Of a stretch of DNA of 64,000 nucleotides, positions 12,433-23,952 are shown one piece after another; position 1 is the first letter of the stretch, and each line of letters starts with the position of its first letter. The stretch is taken from contig MU277679.1 in the NCBI GenBank assembly GCA_022385805.1, positions 390,171 to 454,170 on the forward strand, written 5' to 3'. This stretch comes from Pilatotrama ljubarskyi. Taxonomy: Eukaryota > Basidiomycota > Agaricomycetes > Polyporales > Polyporaceae. Below the pieces are notes generated by a model. That model was not told the DNA's origin and did no database searches. It worked only from the letters and a program-made list of their open reading frames with translations. Made by a program: the position numbers and the translations under genes.

Positions 12433-15400
12433 CTATGCTGCAGGTGTGGCATTGGGATCCCGATAAACCTGGGGGTGATTGTAAGTCAATATCTGGTCGC
12501 TGCGCGAGACAGTCGCGCAACGCACCTTGAGATCCCAGAGGTTCCCGACCTTGGTATCTTCGGTGTCAGAATCCATTGCCTCTTCCGACTTCCCGTCGAC
12601 TTCGAGCTTGAGCCCGCGCTCGTTGGCAAGATGCAGTAGGCAGATGAAGCAGAAGCTCGTGCTGATCTCCTCCATCTTCTCTTTCGGATACGACTTGCGT
12701 AGATCGGTGATGACAGACGTAAACTCGCGAGGTTCCGTGGGGTCTGTCGGTGGCCGGTCATCCGTCTCCTGATCCAGCACAAGAAGTTAGTAAATGACCG
12801 TTGTGACATGGAGTGGGGTTCTCGCACCATCGCGTCTTCATCTTCTTTGTGTGGCGTTACGATGTCGAGGCCCTTCCAGATGTTGTCCTTCAACTTTCGC
12901 ACATCCACCCGCTTCGCACGTTTCGCATAGTTGACAGCCTCCGGCTTGACTCGTCGGCTCTGTCCTTGGGTCGCCGCCAGCAGATCCTGCTCACCTGCCT
13001 CGACAGGAGCGCCGCCGTCATAGACATCATCGAACCCGGGGCCATCGTCGTAGTCATCGTTGAAAAATTGTGTTGCAAATGGTACCGCGCCGCCATCAAG
13101 GGCTAGCAAAGGGATTAATTTGCGCGATGCATTTGTATGAGAAAGCACGTACTCTCATCGCCACCGTCACCTGCACCTCCTGCTTGATTGGCGGCAGCTT
13201 GTGCCCAGAAAGCTTCGTCGATGTCGCCGTCGACGCGGCCATCTGGTCGTACCCGATAGCCCCGCATCTTCAGCTGCAAAGAAACGTGTCAGTTGGAGCG
13301 CATGCCCGCGATGTCCGAAATATATGCACCGAGAACTTCGGCTTGAGGAAGAGCGTGACGAGCTGCTTGCTCGAGAAGTGCATGTCATCGGGGAGCGTCT
13401 GGTCATTCCGCTTCTCCCGCTCCCGCTCCTTGGCCTTCTTGCCCCTACCGCCTTTCCTGGATGTCGTCTTGCTGGTGGAGGGTCCTGGGAGGTTGATACC
13501 GGCGCCGCGGGTGACGGGAGCGAAGAGCTTCTTCGCTCGCGTCTTGACGTCCTCTTCTGCAGGTGTCAGGAAATCAATCTTGAACGCTTCCTTCTTCTCG
13601 CGCTTTGGCCTCGATGCGGCAGCTTCCGATGCATCGGCTACAAAGGACCCTTCGTCAACAGACACCCAGGGCGAACCACAGCTCAGACAGACTCACGTCG
13701 TCGGACGACCTTCCTCAGCTTCCAGTGTTCGGGGCCGGCCCAGTTCTTTAGGAAGCCGGGGTCGAAGTAGTCCATCATAACCCCGCCGTTGGCATCTGCG
13801 TCGGTCATGGCCATAACTAGGTCTCGCTCGTTTGGTGCTCGCCTGGGGTCAAACGGCACGAAGGGTCCCTCGGGTCTCGCCTCTCCCCCCGTATCATCTG
13901 ACCCGCCGACCGAGGCGTTATCACCTGTGGGACCGTAGTCCGCGCCATAGCCCCCAGCGTAATCATCTTGCACGGCCTGCTCGCCGACGAAGAAGTCCTC
14001 GACAGGCGCTGCGCTGCCGTAGGCACCGTCGATGTCCATGGGGTTGTCGAGCTGGACATCGTCATTGAATCCGGCGGCGCCGTCATCGTCGTCGTCGAAT
14101 TCCGGTGCTTGGGTACCGTCACGGAAGAACGTGTCGTCTGTGGAAAAGCTGTCCTGGCCGAAGCTGAAGCCCTCGAGCGAGTGAGATATTTCTTGCTCGT
14201 CGATGGCGTCCAGATCGGGTAGGAAGTGTTCTGAAAGCGGAGATGAGCATCGTACAACACTTTCGATCATGTGGGTACACACCTCGCAGATAGCTGAGGT
14301 CGACTTCGTCGCGGGGCTCTTCGAGAGGTTGTTCCTCTTCTTCGCCCTTGGCGACCGAATCGCTCGCATCAAAGACGACGCGCAGGCTACCATCCGGCGT
14401 CACCGTCAGGCCGAGATGATTCATGAGCAGACCCTGCGCGCCACCCTCGTCAAAGTCTGCGCACGTCTTGCGGAAGAGCGGATCGACGCTGAACTCGAGG
14501 TCGAGCTTCTTGCTGCGGAGCTGGGCGGCGGATTTGGCGAGGGTAGACTCGCTCCGGTACGCCTTGCGCTTGCGCTGGCTCTGGCTGGGGTCGGCGCCGT
14601 CGGGGTTGTCGGAGCCGTTGCCGTCCTCTTCGTCGTCCTGGCGGCCTTCGTTGGCGAGGTTGCTGAGGAGCTTGCCAGTTTCGGTTCCGACGGAGTCGAC
14701 GCGGGATGTCCATATCTTGACGCAGCCGTCGAGGGTGCAGGAGGCGCGTTGGAAGTTGATGGAGTTGTCGGCGTTGTTGCGGAGGAGGGACATGTCGTGG
14801 AAGTAATCGATGAGGGCAAAGTTCCATGAGTTTGCGGCATTGATTTTCTGGAGAGGAGGTTAGGACGGGTTCGTGGACGTGTAGAGAAGAGGAGAGAAGA
14901 GAGTTGGAATGCAGCACTTGACATGCTCGGAGCATAGGCCGGGGATGCACCGATGATAGACTTCTGCTCACATTGTCGGTCGCCATCTTCATCCACTGGT
15001 CGAAGTTGGAAGTCATGACATCCATCGGCACGTTTATGGCAGGGGCCTGGGGAACGTTGAGGAGCTGGCTCTTCTGGCGACCCAGCGCGGTGGACCTTGC
15101 GCCGTCTGGGGCGGCATCTGGGGCATCAGGGGCGCTGCCCGAGTTGGAGGGTCCCGCTTCGGCGTTATCGTCCTCGAGACGGACAGTGACCTTTGCGCTC
15201 TTCCTGCGTCTGCGCTTCTCGGCGACATCGTCGTTGATGTTGACGCTCTTCAGGGGCGCACGCGTGCCGGCGCCGTTGGCGTTGCTTGCGCCGTCGAGGG
15301 AGAAGCTGCCGTCCGCGTCGGGGTCGTAGAGGCGTTCGCTAAGGCGTTTCTTGGAGAGGGTGCGCGCGGCGGGCTTGGGAGTCTGTTCGCGTTCGGTGTC

Positions 15401-15475
15401 GCCGCCGGAGTCGGAGTCGGCGTACAGCGAGCGGGAGTTCTCGGTCGAGGGCGGGCGGGGGCGCGTCGTGGGCAT
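12433..15475 (-). CDS. brn1: condensin complex subunit 2 (Barren/CAP-H kleisin)
   Basis: Seven exons, minus strand: 15475-14972, 14847-14283, 14230-13697, 13637-13330, 13273-13153, 13102-12828, 12768-12433; 2643 nt, 880 aa, all GT-AG and in frame. The N-terminal kleisin region is unmistakable: NVPMDVMTSNFDQWMKMATD joined across intron 1 to NKINAANSWNFALIDYFHDM, then RASCTLDGCVKIWTSRVDSV. The acidic middle (FDDDDDGAAGFNDDVQLDN) and the C-terminal block (KEKMEEISTSFCFICLLHLA, NERGLKLEV, GNLWDLKVR) also match Barren proteins. CAP-H bridges the SMC2/SMC4 heads in condensin I and acts in mitotic chromosome compaction. The start is the ATG at 15475 (MPTTRPRPPSTEN), because the same frame has a TGA about 66 bp upstream. 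It is divergent from the gene at 15655 with a 179-bp spacer. Confidence 0.96.
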
Positions 15476-15654
15476 CGGGGACGGCGAAGGCGGGGAGGAG
15501 GGAGAGGAGGAGGAGGACAAAGACGGCGACGGGCGCGTTCAACCACCGCGTCCAACGCGTCCCACGTGACACATTATGTCAGCGTCTCCTTTCGCGTCGC
15601 GCCGGGCGCATCAGGCGCATCAACGCTGCAGAGGACGACGAGGACGAGGAGAGC
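15476..15654. promoter_or_regulatory. compact divergent promoter region
   Basis: Only 179 bp separate the start codons of the condensin gene (-) and the EF-hand-like gene (+), so the two must share or abut promoter elements. I see no TATA box; the region is GC-rich. Confidence 0.6.
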
Positions 15655-16776
15655 ATGGCGGACAGCGAACACGACCCTGCCTTTGCGGCGCTTCCACTCA
15701 GTCTCCAGCAGCGCATCGACGATGCTTTCGACGCCGCACTGAACGGCACTCATCACACGGCCGGTGAACCTGCACGCAAGCGTCGCAAGCTAGACCATTC
15801 TCCCGCGCCAGGAGGTTTCGTCGCACGGGGCTTCATTCCAGAAGCACCCGCCGCGGGGGGCTTCATCGTTGACGAACCTACTCCTGTGCGAGAGGAGTCT
15901 CCTGCAGCAGGCGGCTTCTTCGCGGAAGACGACACTTCAGAAGCTGTTGAACGGCAGACACACATCCCACTTTCATTGATTCCTACGGCACTGCAGGTTC
16001 TAGACCTACAACCGGACGACGAGGACGTGCTCTCCGTCTTCCGCAACGCTGCATCTGGCTGGGGCTCCAATACCCGTGGCCGCTCTGGAGAGAACGAAGA
16101 AGAGGACGCGCTAGTGAGCCGAAAAGACTGGCGCGCGGTCTGCGCTGCGCTGCTTGACACGGGCGGTCCTGACGACGACGAGGACCTCGACATGGGAGAC
16201 GAGGGCGCTGGCGATCGAGAGGCGACGGAAGAGGCGGTGGAAGAGGCGTTTTCGGACTCTGGAGAGGAGTACGTCCAGTCAGGCGGGAGCGAATCCGAGG
16301 CCGAGGACGACGATAGTTCGGACGACGACTACCAAGACGGTGGAGGGTTCGTGCGGTCGAAGAAGGCCAAGGGGAGCGGTGCAAAGACCGGAGGTTCGAC
16401 GGCGAGGCGCATGAGTCGCCAAGCGGCGTCGCCGAAGGGCAGCGAAGAGGGGGAAGGGCACGGGCTAAGTGCGCGCCAGAAGAAAGAATGCCGTGCAGCG
16501 TTCGCGTTGTTCTTCCCGGACGTGCCGGAGGGGGAGCTGGACAAGCAGCGGATTCGGATCAAGGACATTAGCCGGGTGGCGAAGTTGCTGAAGGAGAAAA
16601 TCACGGCTGAGGAGGTGAGCGTCCCTCAAGCTGTGTGTCTTCTCCCGTGTGAGTTGAATGCTGACTGCGAGGATGCGTAGACGGTGGAGATGCTGGAGGC
16701 GTTCTCGAGCGTGCCGGACAAGTCGATGGGGCTGAGTGATTTTGAGCGGATGATGACCGCTGCGAGATTGGCGTGA
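15655..16776 (+). CDS. acidic protein with C-terminal EF-hand-like (calmodulin-type) tail
   Basis: Two exons, 15655-16614 and 16681-16776, with a 66-bp GT-AG intron; 352 codons. Residues 1-110 have repeated PxxGGF motifs (APGGFVARGF, AAGGFIVDE, AAGGFFAED). The middle is highly acidic (DDDEDLDMGDEGAGD, ESEAEDDDSSDDDYQDGGG) followed by a basic patch (RSKKAKG). The C-terminus reads LSARQKKECRAAFALFFPD, then IRIKDISRVAKLLKEKI, and after the intron TVEMLEAFSSVPDKSMGLSD and FERMMTAARLA. This is the helix-loop-helix rhythm of calmodulin/centrin EF-hand pairs, but the acidic calcium-binding loop residues are not well preserved, so calcium binding is doubtful. Acidic tracts and KKRRK-like patches suggest a nuclear location. 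No specific function is known to me. Confidence 0.85.
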
Positions 16777-17676
16777 GTCGGTCGACTGTTCTGATGGACC
16801 CGAGAGCGAGGAGTGTTTGTTATGGCTCGGGGTGGAAGCGTGGACGATGCATGGCTGTGCGGTCGGTGAGCAGAGTGTGCGACCGAGTGCGTGTACTCAC
16901 CCGTCCGTGTTCTATGTGCAGTCGTCGCGGGGCCAGTGCGCGTGTATCCGTGATCTGGTATGGACCGAGTGCGCCTGGTCTTGAGTTTCCCTGGCTGTGC
17001 GTGTCGAGTAGGGGTGCGTTGGATAGAAGCGCGGTGTTGGGTCGGATGCGGACCCGAGCAGCCGACGACGAGCGGATGCACCCACGGTCCCATCGCCCCC
17101 GCGTCCAAGCTGGAAGTCGCGATGCGCGTTTCGACGCCGTCGTTCCTGGCCGCACGCGCGCCTCTCTCCCCCTCCTCCGACAGACCGCACTCCGTTCTAC
17201 CGGCCCCGGGCGCACACCGTGCTCGTCCCCATCCTCGCCCTGCACTTTGCGCCGTTGCGCCGTGTGCGAACCCGGCCTGGATGGCCGTGATATGCTCTCA
17301 CGGCTGACGCGGTAAGAGAGAGTTCAGTCACCGCCCTGATCACTCCATCACGCGCTCTCCCCGCAGCGTCTCTCTCCAGCCCTCTCCTCGAGGTCCCGTC
17401 CAGATGCATTCCCCATCTGTTCCAGCCTGTCGCCCCTCCATTTCGCGTCAAAATACACCAGCTGCGCGTCCACTTCAATGCCCCGGCCACCATGTGCTCG
17501 CCCCACAACCGCCACTTCGTCCCCCGTCCCAGCGCCCGCCCGTGCGCCCTATATAACGCCCCGCACCCCCCGCTTTTTCTCCTGCGGTTGCTCTTCCCGC
17601 TCATCCGTCCACCAACGCGCCCTTGCGTTCGCGTCGCTCCCGCTTTCTCCCAGCTCACGCCCAACGCTCGCTCACA
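16777..17676. other. GC-rich intergenic region upstream of the transporter
   Basis: 900 bp without a supported gene. It holds open frames on both strands (for example 17197-17988 minus, 263 codons) that are antisense or GC-rich shadows. The promoter of the hexose transporter lies at its right end. Confidence 0.6.
17549..17556 (+). promoter_or_regulatory. TATA box of the hexose transporter
   Basis: CTATATAA sits in an otherwise GC-rich stretch 121 bp upstream of the ATG at 17677, a good position for a strongly expressed fungal gene with a short CT-rich 5' UTR, which is what follows (17576-17670). Confidence 0.75.
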
Positions 17677-19487
17677 ATGCCTGGTGGTCCAGCACCCTCC
17701 GGCCCCGGCATCGGCGCCGCTGCCCCCAAGAACAAGCTCGCAGGCATCCTCATGACCGCCTTCGCCGCCTTCGGTGGCATCCTCTACGGCTACGACACCG
17801 GCACCATCTCCGGCATCATCGCCATGGACGACTGGCTCAAGACGTTCGGTCGCTTCACCGGCGTCACATCCGCTGCACCAAACGGTTACACCATCTCCAC
17901 CTCCAACGAGTCCCTCGTCGTCTCCATCCTCTCCGCAGGCACCTTCTTTGGTAACTCTCCTCTTCACCGCTCGCCTTCCCTCGCTCATTCTCCCTCCCAG
18001 GTGCCCTCACCGGCGCTCCCTCTGCCGACATCCTCGGCCGCCGCATCGGCATCATCACCGCCTGCATCGTCTTCTCCCTCGGCATCGCCCTCCAGACCGG
18101 CGCCAGCAACTGGGCCACCTTCATCGTCGGCCGCTTCTTCGCCGGCTTCGGCGTCGGCCTCGTCTCCACCCTCGTCCCCATGTACCAGTCCGAGTGCGCA
18201 CCAAAGTGGATCCGCGGCGCCGTCGTCTCCGGCTATCAATGGGCCATCACCATCGGTCTTCTCCTCGCCTCCGTCATCAACAATGCCACAAAGGATCGCC
18301 AGGACCACTCCGCCTGGCGCATCCCCATCTCCATCCAGTTCATCTGGGCGTTCATCCTCTTCGTCGGCATGTTCTACCTCCCCGAGGTCCGCTACCCGCT
18401 CCCGCCTCGCTTCGTTTGCTGACGCCCGCTATCTCCCCAGACTCCCCGTTGGTTGATCAAGAAGGGCAGAGACGAGGCCGCAGCCAAGTCCCTCTCGCGC
18501 CTCACCTCGCTCCCTCCGGATGACCCCGAGGTCCAGACCGAGCTCGAGGACATTCGTGCAGCGCTCAGGGAGGAGCAGGCGAGGGGCGAAAGCTCCTACC
18601 TCGATTGCTTCAAGTTCAACAGGAGCAAGATCGCCTTCCGTACCCTCTCCGGCATCTTCATCCAGGCCTGGCAACAGCTCACTGGCATCAACTTCATCTT
18701 CTACTGTAAGCATGCCTTGTGCCTGCCCACCGATGCAGATCCTGATCCTTCCCTTCTCAGTCGGCACGACCTTCTTCAAGAACGCCGGCATCAAGGACCC
18801 CTTCCTCACCAGCGTCGCGACGAACATCGTCAACGTCTTCATGACCCTCCCTGGCATGTGGGGCGTTGAGAGATTCGGCCGCCGCTCGCTCCTCCTCTGG
18901 GGTGCCGTCGTCATGTGCATCTGCGAGTACATCGTCGCCATCATCGGCGTCACCATTTCCGTCAACAACACCGCCGGTCAGAAGGCCCTCATCGCCCTCG
19001 TCTGCATCTACATCGCCGCCTTCGCCTCCACCTGGGGACCTATCGCCTGGGTCATCGTCGGCGAGATCTTCCCGCTCAACATTCGCGCCAAGGCCATGTC
19101 CCTCTCCGTTGCGTCCAACTGGTAAGCCTACCTTCCCTCTTTGATGAGCGAGCTCCAGCTGATCGTGTGTGCAGGCTGTGGAACTGGGCGATCTCGTACG
19201 CGACCCCATACCTCGTCAACTCGGACCCGGGCGACGCGAACCTCGGCGTGAAGGTCTTCTTCATCTGGGGCTCGACGTGCGCGGGCTGCGTCCTCTTCAC
19301 GTACTTCTGCATCCCTGAGACCAAAGGCCTCTCGCTCGAGCAGGTCGACCTCCTGTACCAGAACTCGACGCCGATCACGAGCGCAAGATACCGCCGCGAG
19401 CTCATCACGCGCGACGTGCACATCGCGGACGTGAAGGGCGGCGCTCATGAGATTACGGAGGACCACGACGAGAAGCAGCAGGTGTGA
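17677..19487 (+). CDS. hexose/sugar transporter, major facilitator superfamily
   Basis: Five exons: 17677-17950, 18001-18386, 18441-18705, 18761-19121, 19175-19487; introns 50-55 bp; 532 aa. Twelve-helix sugar porter motifs are visible in order: GGILYGYDTGTISGI in TM1; DILGRRIGI (loop 2-3 GRR); GRFFAGFGVGLVS and PMYQSECAPKWIRG (PxYxxExxPxxxRG); the SPRWL-type TPRWLIKKGR after TM6; QQLTGINFIFYFGTTFF in TM7; ERFGRRSLLLWG; WGPIAWVIVGEIFPLNIRAK; and the C-terminal PETKGLSLEQVD signature. It should import glucose or related hexoses across the plasma membrane by proton symport or facilitated diffusion. The C-terminal cytosolic tail is short (about 60 residues), so it is a transporter rather than an Snf3/Rgt2-type sensor with a long tail. 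Substrate specificity cannot be read from sequence. Confidence 0.96.
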
Positions 19488-20379
19488 AGTAGTGCGCTGT
19501 GTTTTTCCTTAGGATTTGCAGATGCCGGATTCTTTCATGATCATGATGTCTTGCGCTGTTGTGCTTCCTTACGTGGGTAGTAATACTAATAAACGAGCTC
19601 CTACACTGTATTCTTTTCTGTGGGCGTTTGGACGCTGAGATGCACTGCAGTCTGCCTTGGCGGTTGCCGGCCTGTAAGCGGCGCCTTATCTTGTGGTGCA
19701 ATAGGCCGGAGACAGCATCGACAAAGTGGCTGTAGTGCTACCGCGACCTTTGAGAGACCTGGCGAGGTGCACATAATCTTGAATGGTGATACGGCAGGCG
19801 GGGACAAGTTGGCAGAAGCGATATAAGGGGAACCGTATCTCAAAGCCGAGGGTACAAAGCCCCAGCTCGAGGGTGCTCATATCGACACTGTAACTCTGAG
19901 CTTATCTCGTGTACCTTACTACTCTAGTACTAACATAGCAACTATATGTAACACAGGCGCTAATGGGATGCTCTTAACAAATACTCCCCTCTCAAGAATC
20001 GTGTTCTCACGATTTGGAGAGCACATCTTCAATTAATCCTAATGTCCAGTATTGTTTGCTACAGTATTTCTGCCATACATCCCAGAATTGACCCAGACTA
20101 TTTCTGTCTGTGCTGCTATTTGTACACTACAAGATCGGGGTGTGATAGTAATACTGAGCAGGCATGCGGGATGTTCCACAATCATTTTTTACGGAAACGG
20201 TCTAGCAAGGCTTTATGGATTTTCATCAGCACACTGCTCCTCCCATGTGTTCTCATTTCATGGTTCATTATAGACCTCCTTGCACTACCTTTGAGCGCAG
20301 CACCTTCTCGGGGACTGATGAGTCAGAGTCAGTGATATCTGCCACTACAGTTTACACGTCCAGGGCTAATAGAGCATAT
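19488..20379. other. 3' flank and start of the AT-rich repeat domain
   Basis: Base composition changes visibly here from GC-rich genes to AT-richer DNA. No gene or recognised repeat was found in this 0.9 kb. Confidence 0.5.
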
Positions 20380-20731
20380 TTGGAAGGGGTTTAAACTGCC
20401 CCAAAGGAGCTACACGCCCAGACGAGCTGGGTATCGGTCCGGTGTCTGGGCGAAAGTTACCCGCCTGATGCACGCTAGACACCCGACTGATGTAGACACG
20501 TCATCTATCTGTTGTCGAGTGATGGATAACGGCTCGATGTCTGATGTGGGGGCCAAACCAATGTATGGCGCCAGAGGCTTGCCTGGTGTCTCCAAGATAT
20601 TGGGCAGATGTCTGGATCCATCGCCGGATTTAATAAAAATGCTCACGATGCGGCAAAAAATGCACATAAGAGATTCAAACTACGGACCGCAGCAACTGCT
20701 GGAAGCAGACTGCCAACTGAGCCATAAGTAC
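20380..20731 (-). repeat. tRNA-related SINE-like unit
   Basis: Read on the minus strand, 20731-20662 resembles a degenerate tRNA. It has an A-box-like TGGCTCAGTTGG (20724-20713), a B-box-like GTTTGAATC (20680-20672), and a partly paired acceptor stem (GTACTTA at 20731-20725 against TTATGTGC at 20669-20662). An unrelated body of about 280 bp follows, as in tRNA-headed SINEs. There is no second full copy in the window, so the body boundary is a guess. It could also be a lone tRNA pseudogene. Confidence 0.4.
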
Positions 20732-21581
20732 TTTGCATGATGCCGCTGTGCTTCTGTCACAGCAACAACTGGACGTCACCTCGTCTACTCCTCGATTTCT
20801 CGAAGTCCAGTTCCTATGGACGGGCTTGCGGGAGGTATCAGTGTCTCACATGCCACATACACTCGGCAGCCCTCACTGGGTTATTTGACGTACCACTGTC
20901 TCCCACATGCACTCATCATCACTGTTTAAACCTATCACATAGTTCCATAGCTGCTCTTCCTTGTACAAACTCTTGTTGGTAGAGAAAGTGTTGCGGATAA
21001 ATTAGCTGTTGATGGAAAGTCCCCATGGCTCAACGGCATTTGTGCCCCTTGCCCCCTGTGCACTCTGCAGTTTGACTTCTACTCGGAGCTGTTGATTACA
21101 GAAATATTCTCCCCACATTGAGACATTTTTGCGAGATCGCTATGTACAACCAGATATCTGTTCGATATCTGGCAGGGGCTGGATGGATGTCTAGCGTCAA
21201 ACGTGTGTCAGAGATCTCGCAAAAGTCATCTGTCTGGTGTCGGTCACACATCAAAGCGGTGTCTACAATTCTCAATGTCAGTCCGATATCTGGTTTGCCC
21301 CAGCATGTATAATCTTGCAGGGGATACAACTCCAACCTATGTGAAAATCAGCATTTTGCCCCGGGTTGTGCACTCCAAACAGTTTAGCACTTGGTAGTTA
21401 TCATTGTGTTGCAAATACACTCTTATAGAGGTTGGCTGATGAGCAGGAGATAGGAGTGCTTCATTGAAGACTGGGTAGATGGCCTCATTTAAGCTTGAGA
21501 CAATATGCTCTGCCATGGGGCCAACCATTGCTTGTACTTTGAGGGGATCATTGTTAGGATAACTCTGACTTGCAGCTGTTG
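20732..21581. other. AT-rich non-coding DNA
   Basis: No gene recognised. A GTGTCT/GATATCTG-rich stretch at 21120-21310 vaguely resembles the SINE body at 20400-20620 in the opposite orientation, but the similarity is too weak to call. Confidence 0.4.
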
Positions 21582-21586
21582 AGTGC

Positions 21587-21933
21587 TATCACATACCGTA
21601 CCCAAACTCTGTAGTCTGAACCTTGTACTCTGCCTACTCCAACACCTATACTCCATTATCTCTCGTCACATTAATATGTCTCAGATTGCACCATTGCCTC
21701 ATATTTGTTCTTAACAAGTAGGCTATTGCCTTTCCTCATCACTTTGTTACTCTGCACCTACTCCTTCCTATTCCGTACTTCTTATTGTGTACGGAATTAA
21801 TAAGCTTTACTTCTATTGATATCGCTCCAGAATGTTGTAGTGCTCCAGAATGTAGTAGATACTCAGTGCAGATATTTTGTATCCTATCCCTTTCCGGCTC
21901 AGCCTCCTTATCCATACTCGGGCCTCTAGTCTG
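21587..21933 (+). repeat. LTR-B copy 1 (solo LTR), left part
   Basis: Begins TATCACATACCGTACCC (other copies TGTTACATACCGTGCCC) and continues colinear with LTR-B copies at 23059 and 41141 until it is cut by element A at 21934. The remainder is at 27346-27612. The pair AGTGC at 21582-21586 and AGTGC at 27613-27617 is a perfect 5-bp target duplication for the rejoined 614-bp LTR. Confidence 0.85.
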
Positions 21934-22665
21934 TGTTAGGGACGTGCTGGCGTTAAGTCCGGAGTTGGGGGTGCGGACTTCAAAAATGTGGACTTTGGAG
22001 TTGAGAACGTCCGGACAGAGGCACAGCAAGGGTGAGGACTTCCGCAAAGCTATTAGCAACACACCTGAGAACCTTCTGGGGTGTCCTCAATTTCGGACTA
22101 GAGGATGGGGGTGGAGTACATCCGGAGTTGGAGCGGAGTACATCCCGGAGTTGGAGCGGAGTACGTTCCGGAGTTGGAGCGGACTTGGAGACAAGGAGTG
22201 GAAATGAGGACAAGACACAAGTTGATTGCAGGATCACGGCAATGACAAGAAGTACAACAAGTATCCGAACTGAGTAGCTACGACATACCAGCTCAGTATA
22301 TATAGAAGTAAGCCTTATTGTAAACGTAAACAATAAGGAGAAGGACGGAAGAGGGGTTCCGGGATGAAGACAATAAGCCAATTGTGAAGGAATGGCGCAA
22401 TCTGAGACATAAGACTGAACTTTGGAGAAAATGCGGAGTTGTAGTCCGGAAAAGCGGAGTTGTAGTCCACTGCATTCTTTCCATACTTGTACTCCGCTTT
22501 TCCGGAGTTTACTCAGCATTTTCGAAGTCAGAATGGGGAAATAAGTCCGGAGATAGGTCCGGAAAATGCGGATTTAATGGCCGAAGTTAAGTCCGGAAAA
22601 TGCGGAGTTAACTCCGGAAATGCGGAGTTAAACCGGAGAAGAAGGTGGGTGCACGGGATGTAACA
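21934..22665 (-). repeat. LTR-A copy 1 (3' LTR of element A)
   Basis: 732 bp from TGTTAGGGAC to GGATGTAACA as read on plus. Carries the TATATATA box and, beside it, the CCTTATTGT...ACAATAAGG palindrome (about 22311-22336), and three units of a roughly 23-bp repeat around 22110-22190. Colinear with 26657-27345 and, inverted, with 31410-32187. Confidence 0.9.
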
Positions 22666-22820
22666 GTGCCCTCCCCTTTAGGCCCAAACCCTTGAGGGCC
22701 TTAAGAGGGCCAGAGAAGAGGGTATGCAGAACTTGAAAAGGAGAAGTACGTGCAGGAGTAGGAGTTCGGAGTACGCGCAGGAGTAGGAGTTCGGAGTAGG
22801 AATAGGAGGAGAAGCAGACG

Positions 22821-22903
22821 TTGGAGTGCGGAGTAGGAGTAGGAGTAGGAGTTGATGTAGGAGTAGGAGTAGGAGTAGGAGTAGGAGTAGGAGTAGGAGT
22901 AGG
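22821..22903 (+). repeat. GGAGTA hexanucleotide microsatellite
   Basis: A run of GGAGTA units, with GGAGTT variants, just inside the 3' LTR of element A. It appears to be an expansion of the CGGAGT/GGAGTT motif that is scattered through the LTR-A and LTR-B families. Confidence 0.85.
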
Positions 22904-23058
22904 AAAATGCGGGATGTCCACAGAACAGGACCAAACATGAAGGCAGAGGATTCCAGAGAGATGGAGTTGATGTCCGGAGGTAGCTAACCTCGGAGTACAA
23001 GTCCAAGGCCCAAAAACTCGGAGTTAACCAGAGTTGATGGAGGACAGGGGGTGCCTAG

Positions 23059-23704
23059 TGTTACATACCGTGCCCAAGCTCGAAGTCCGCACCCGTACTC
23101 CGCGGTACTCCGCCGTACTCTGCTCATGTACTCCGTACTCTGCCCATCTCGATCACGCTACTATTGCACCATCGCCTCATGTTCGTTCTCTAAACAATAG
23201 GTCTATTGTCTTTACACCTGACTTTCGTACTCCGCACTTACTCCTTCCTATTCCGTACTCCTTATTGTATACGGAAATAATAAGCCCTATTTCTATTTAT
23301 ACTGCTCCGGAATGTAGTAGATACTCAGTTCGGATATCTCGTATACCAACTCATCTGTCTACTTCGTCCCCCTTGTCTGATCTCCGCCTCACGTCCAGTC
23401 GTACTCCGTCAAGTCTGATCTGACTTGACCTCTTGCACTTCTGTCCCATTATCTTCCGTCTCGTCTCCGTTCCTCCCAATCCTCCCTTCCGAAGATCTTG
23501 TTCGCACTCCATACTCCGAAGTCCGGTATTAACTCCGAGCCCACCCCCAAATCAACTCCTATCCTAAATTGAGGACAACTGTCGTGAACCTGTGCATTGC
23601 CAATAGCTTCGCAGAAGTCCTCCCCTGTGCGTACTCCAATCTCCGGACCAACTCTGATCTCGTACTCCGAACTCTGGAGTTCCGAAGTCCGCACAGTCCT
23701 AACA
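23059..23704 (+). repeat. LTR-B copy 2, solo LTR
   Basis: 646 bp starting TGTTACATACCGTGCCC and ending GTCCTAACA. Flanked by CCTAG at 23054-23058 and CCTAG at 23705-23709, a perfect 5-bp target duplication, with no internal region: a solo LTR left by LTR-LTR recombination. Inserted in the interior of element A. It contains the CTTATTGT / ATAATAAG palindrome near 23270, one mismatch from perfect. Confidence 0.9.
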
Positions 23705-23952
23705 CCTAGGCGGAGTACGGGACTTCTGAAGATGTGAGTCCGGGTTGAGTGCAGCACTCGCTCTTCAATCAGGAGATTGCTAGTGAGGAGGCTTGCGATA
23801 CCTGGGACGTGACAAGGATGGAGATGTCGAGCGGAGGTGACTGGAAAGTCGACAGAAAACTCAAGTCCGAAGACAGGAGTCACATGGGTCAGAGATGGAC
23901 AAAAAATGCGGAGTTGCGAGCGGAGTTCGCGTATCCTCGGAGTTTGTCCCGG

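Noticed and set aside
15339..15572. Minus-strand frame starting MSRGTRWTRWLNAPVAVF, signal-peptide-like
   Set aside because: It overlaps the start of condensin in another frame; the hydrophobic run is produced by a CTCCTCC-rich sequence. The condensin frame has a better ATG at 15475.
17197..17988. 263-codon minus-strand frame over the transporter promoter and first exon
   Set aside because: Gly/Arg-rich shadow of GC-rich DNA opposite the real sugar transporter; no motif.
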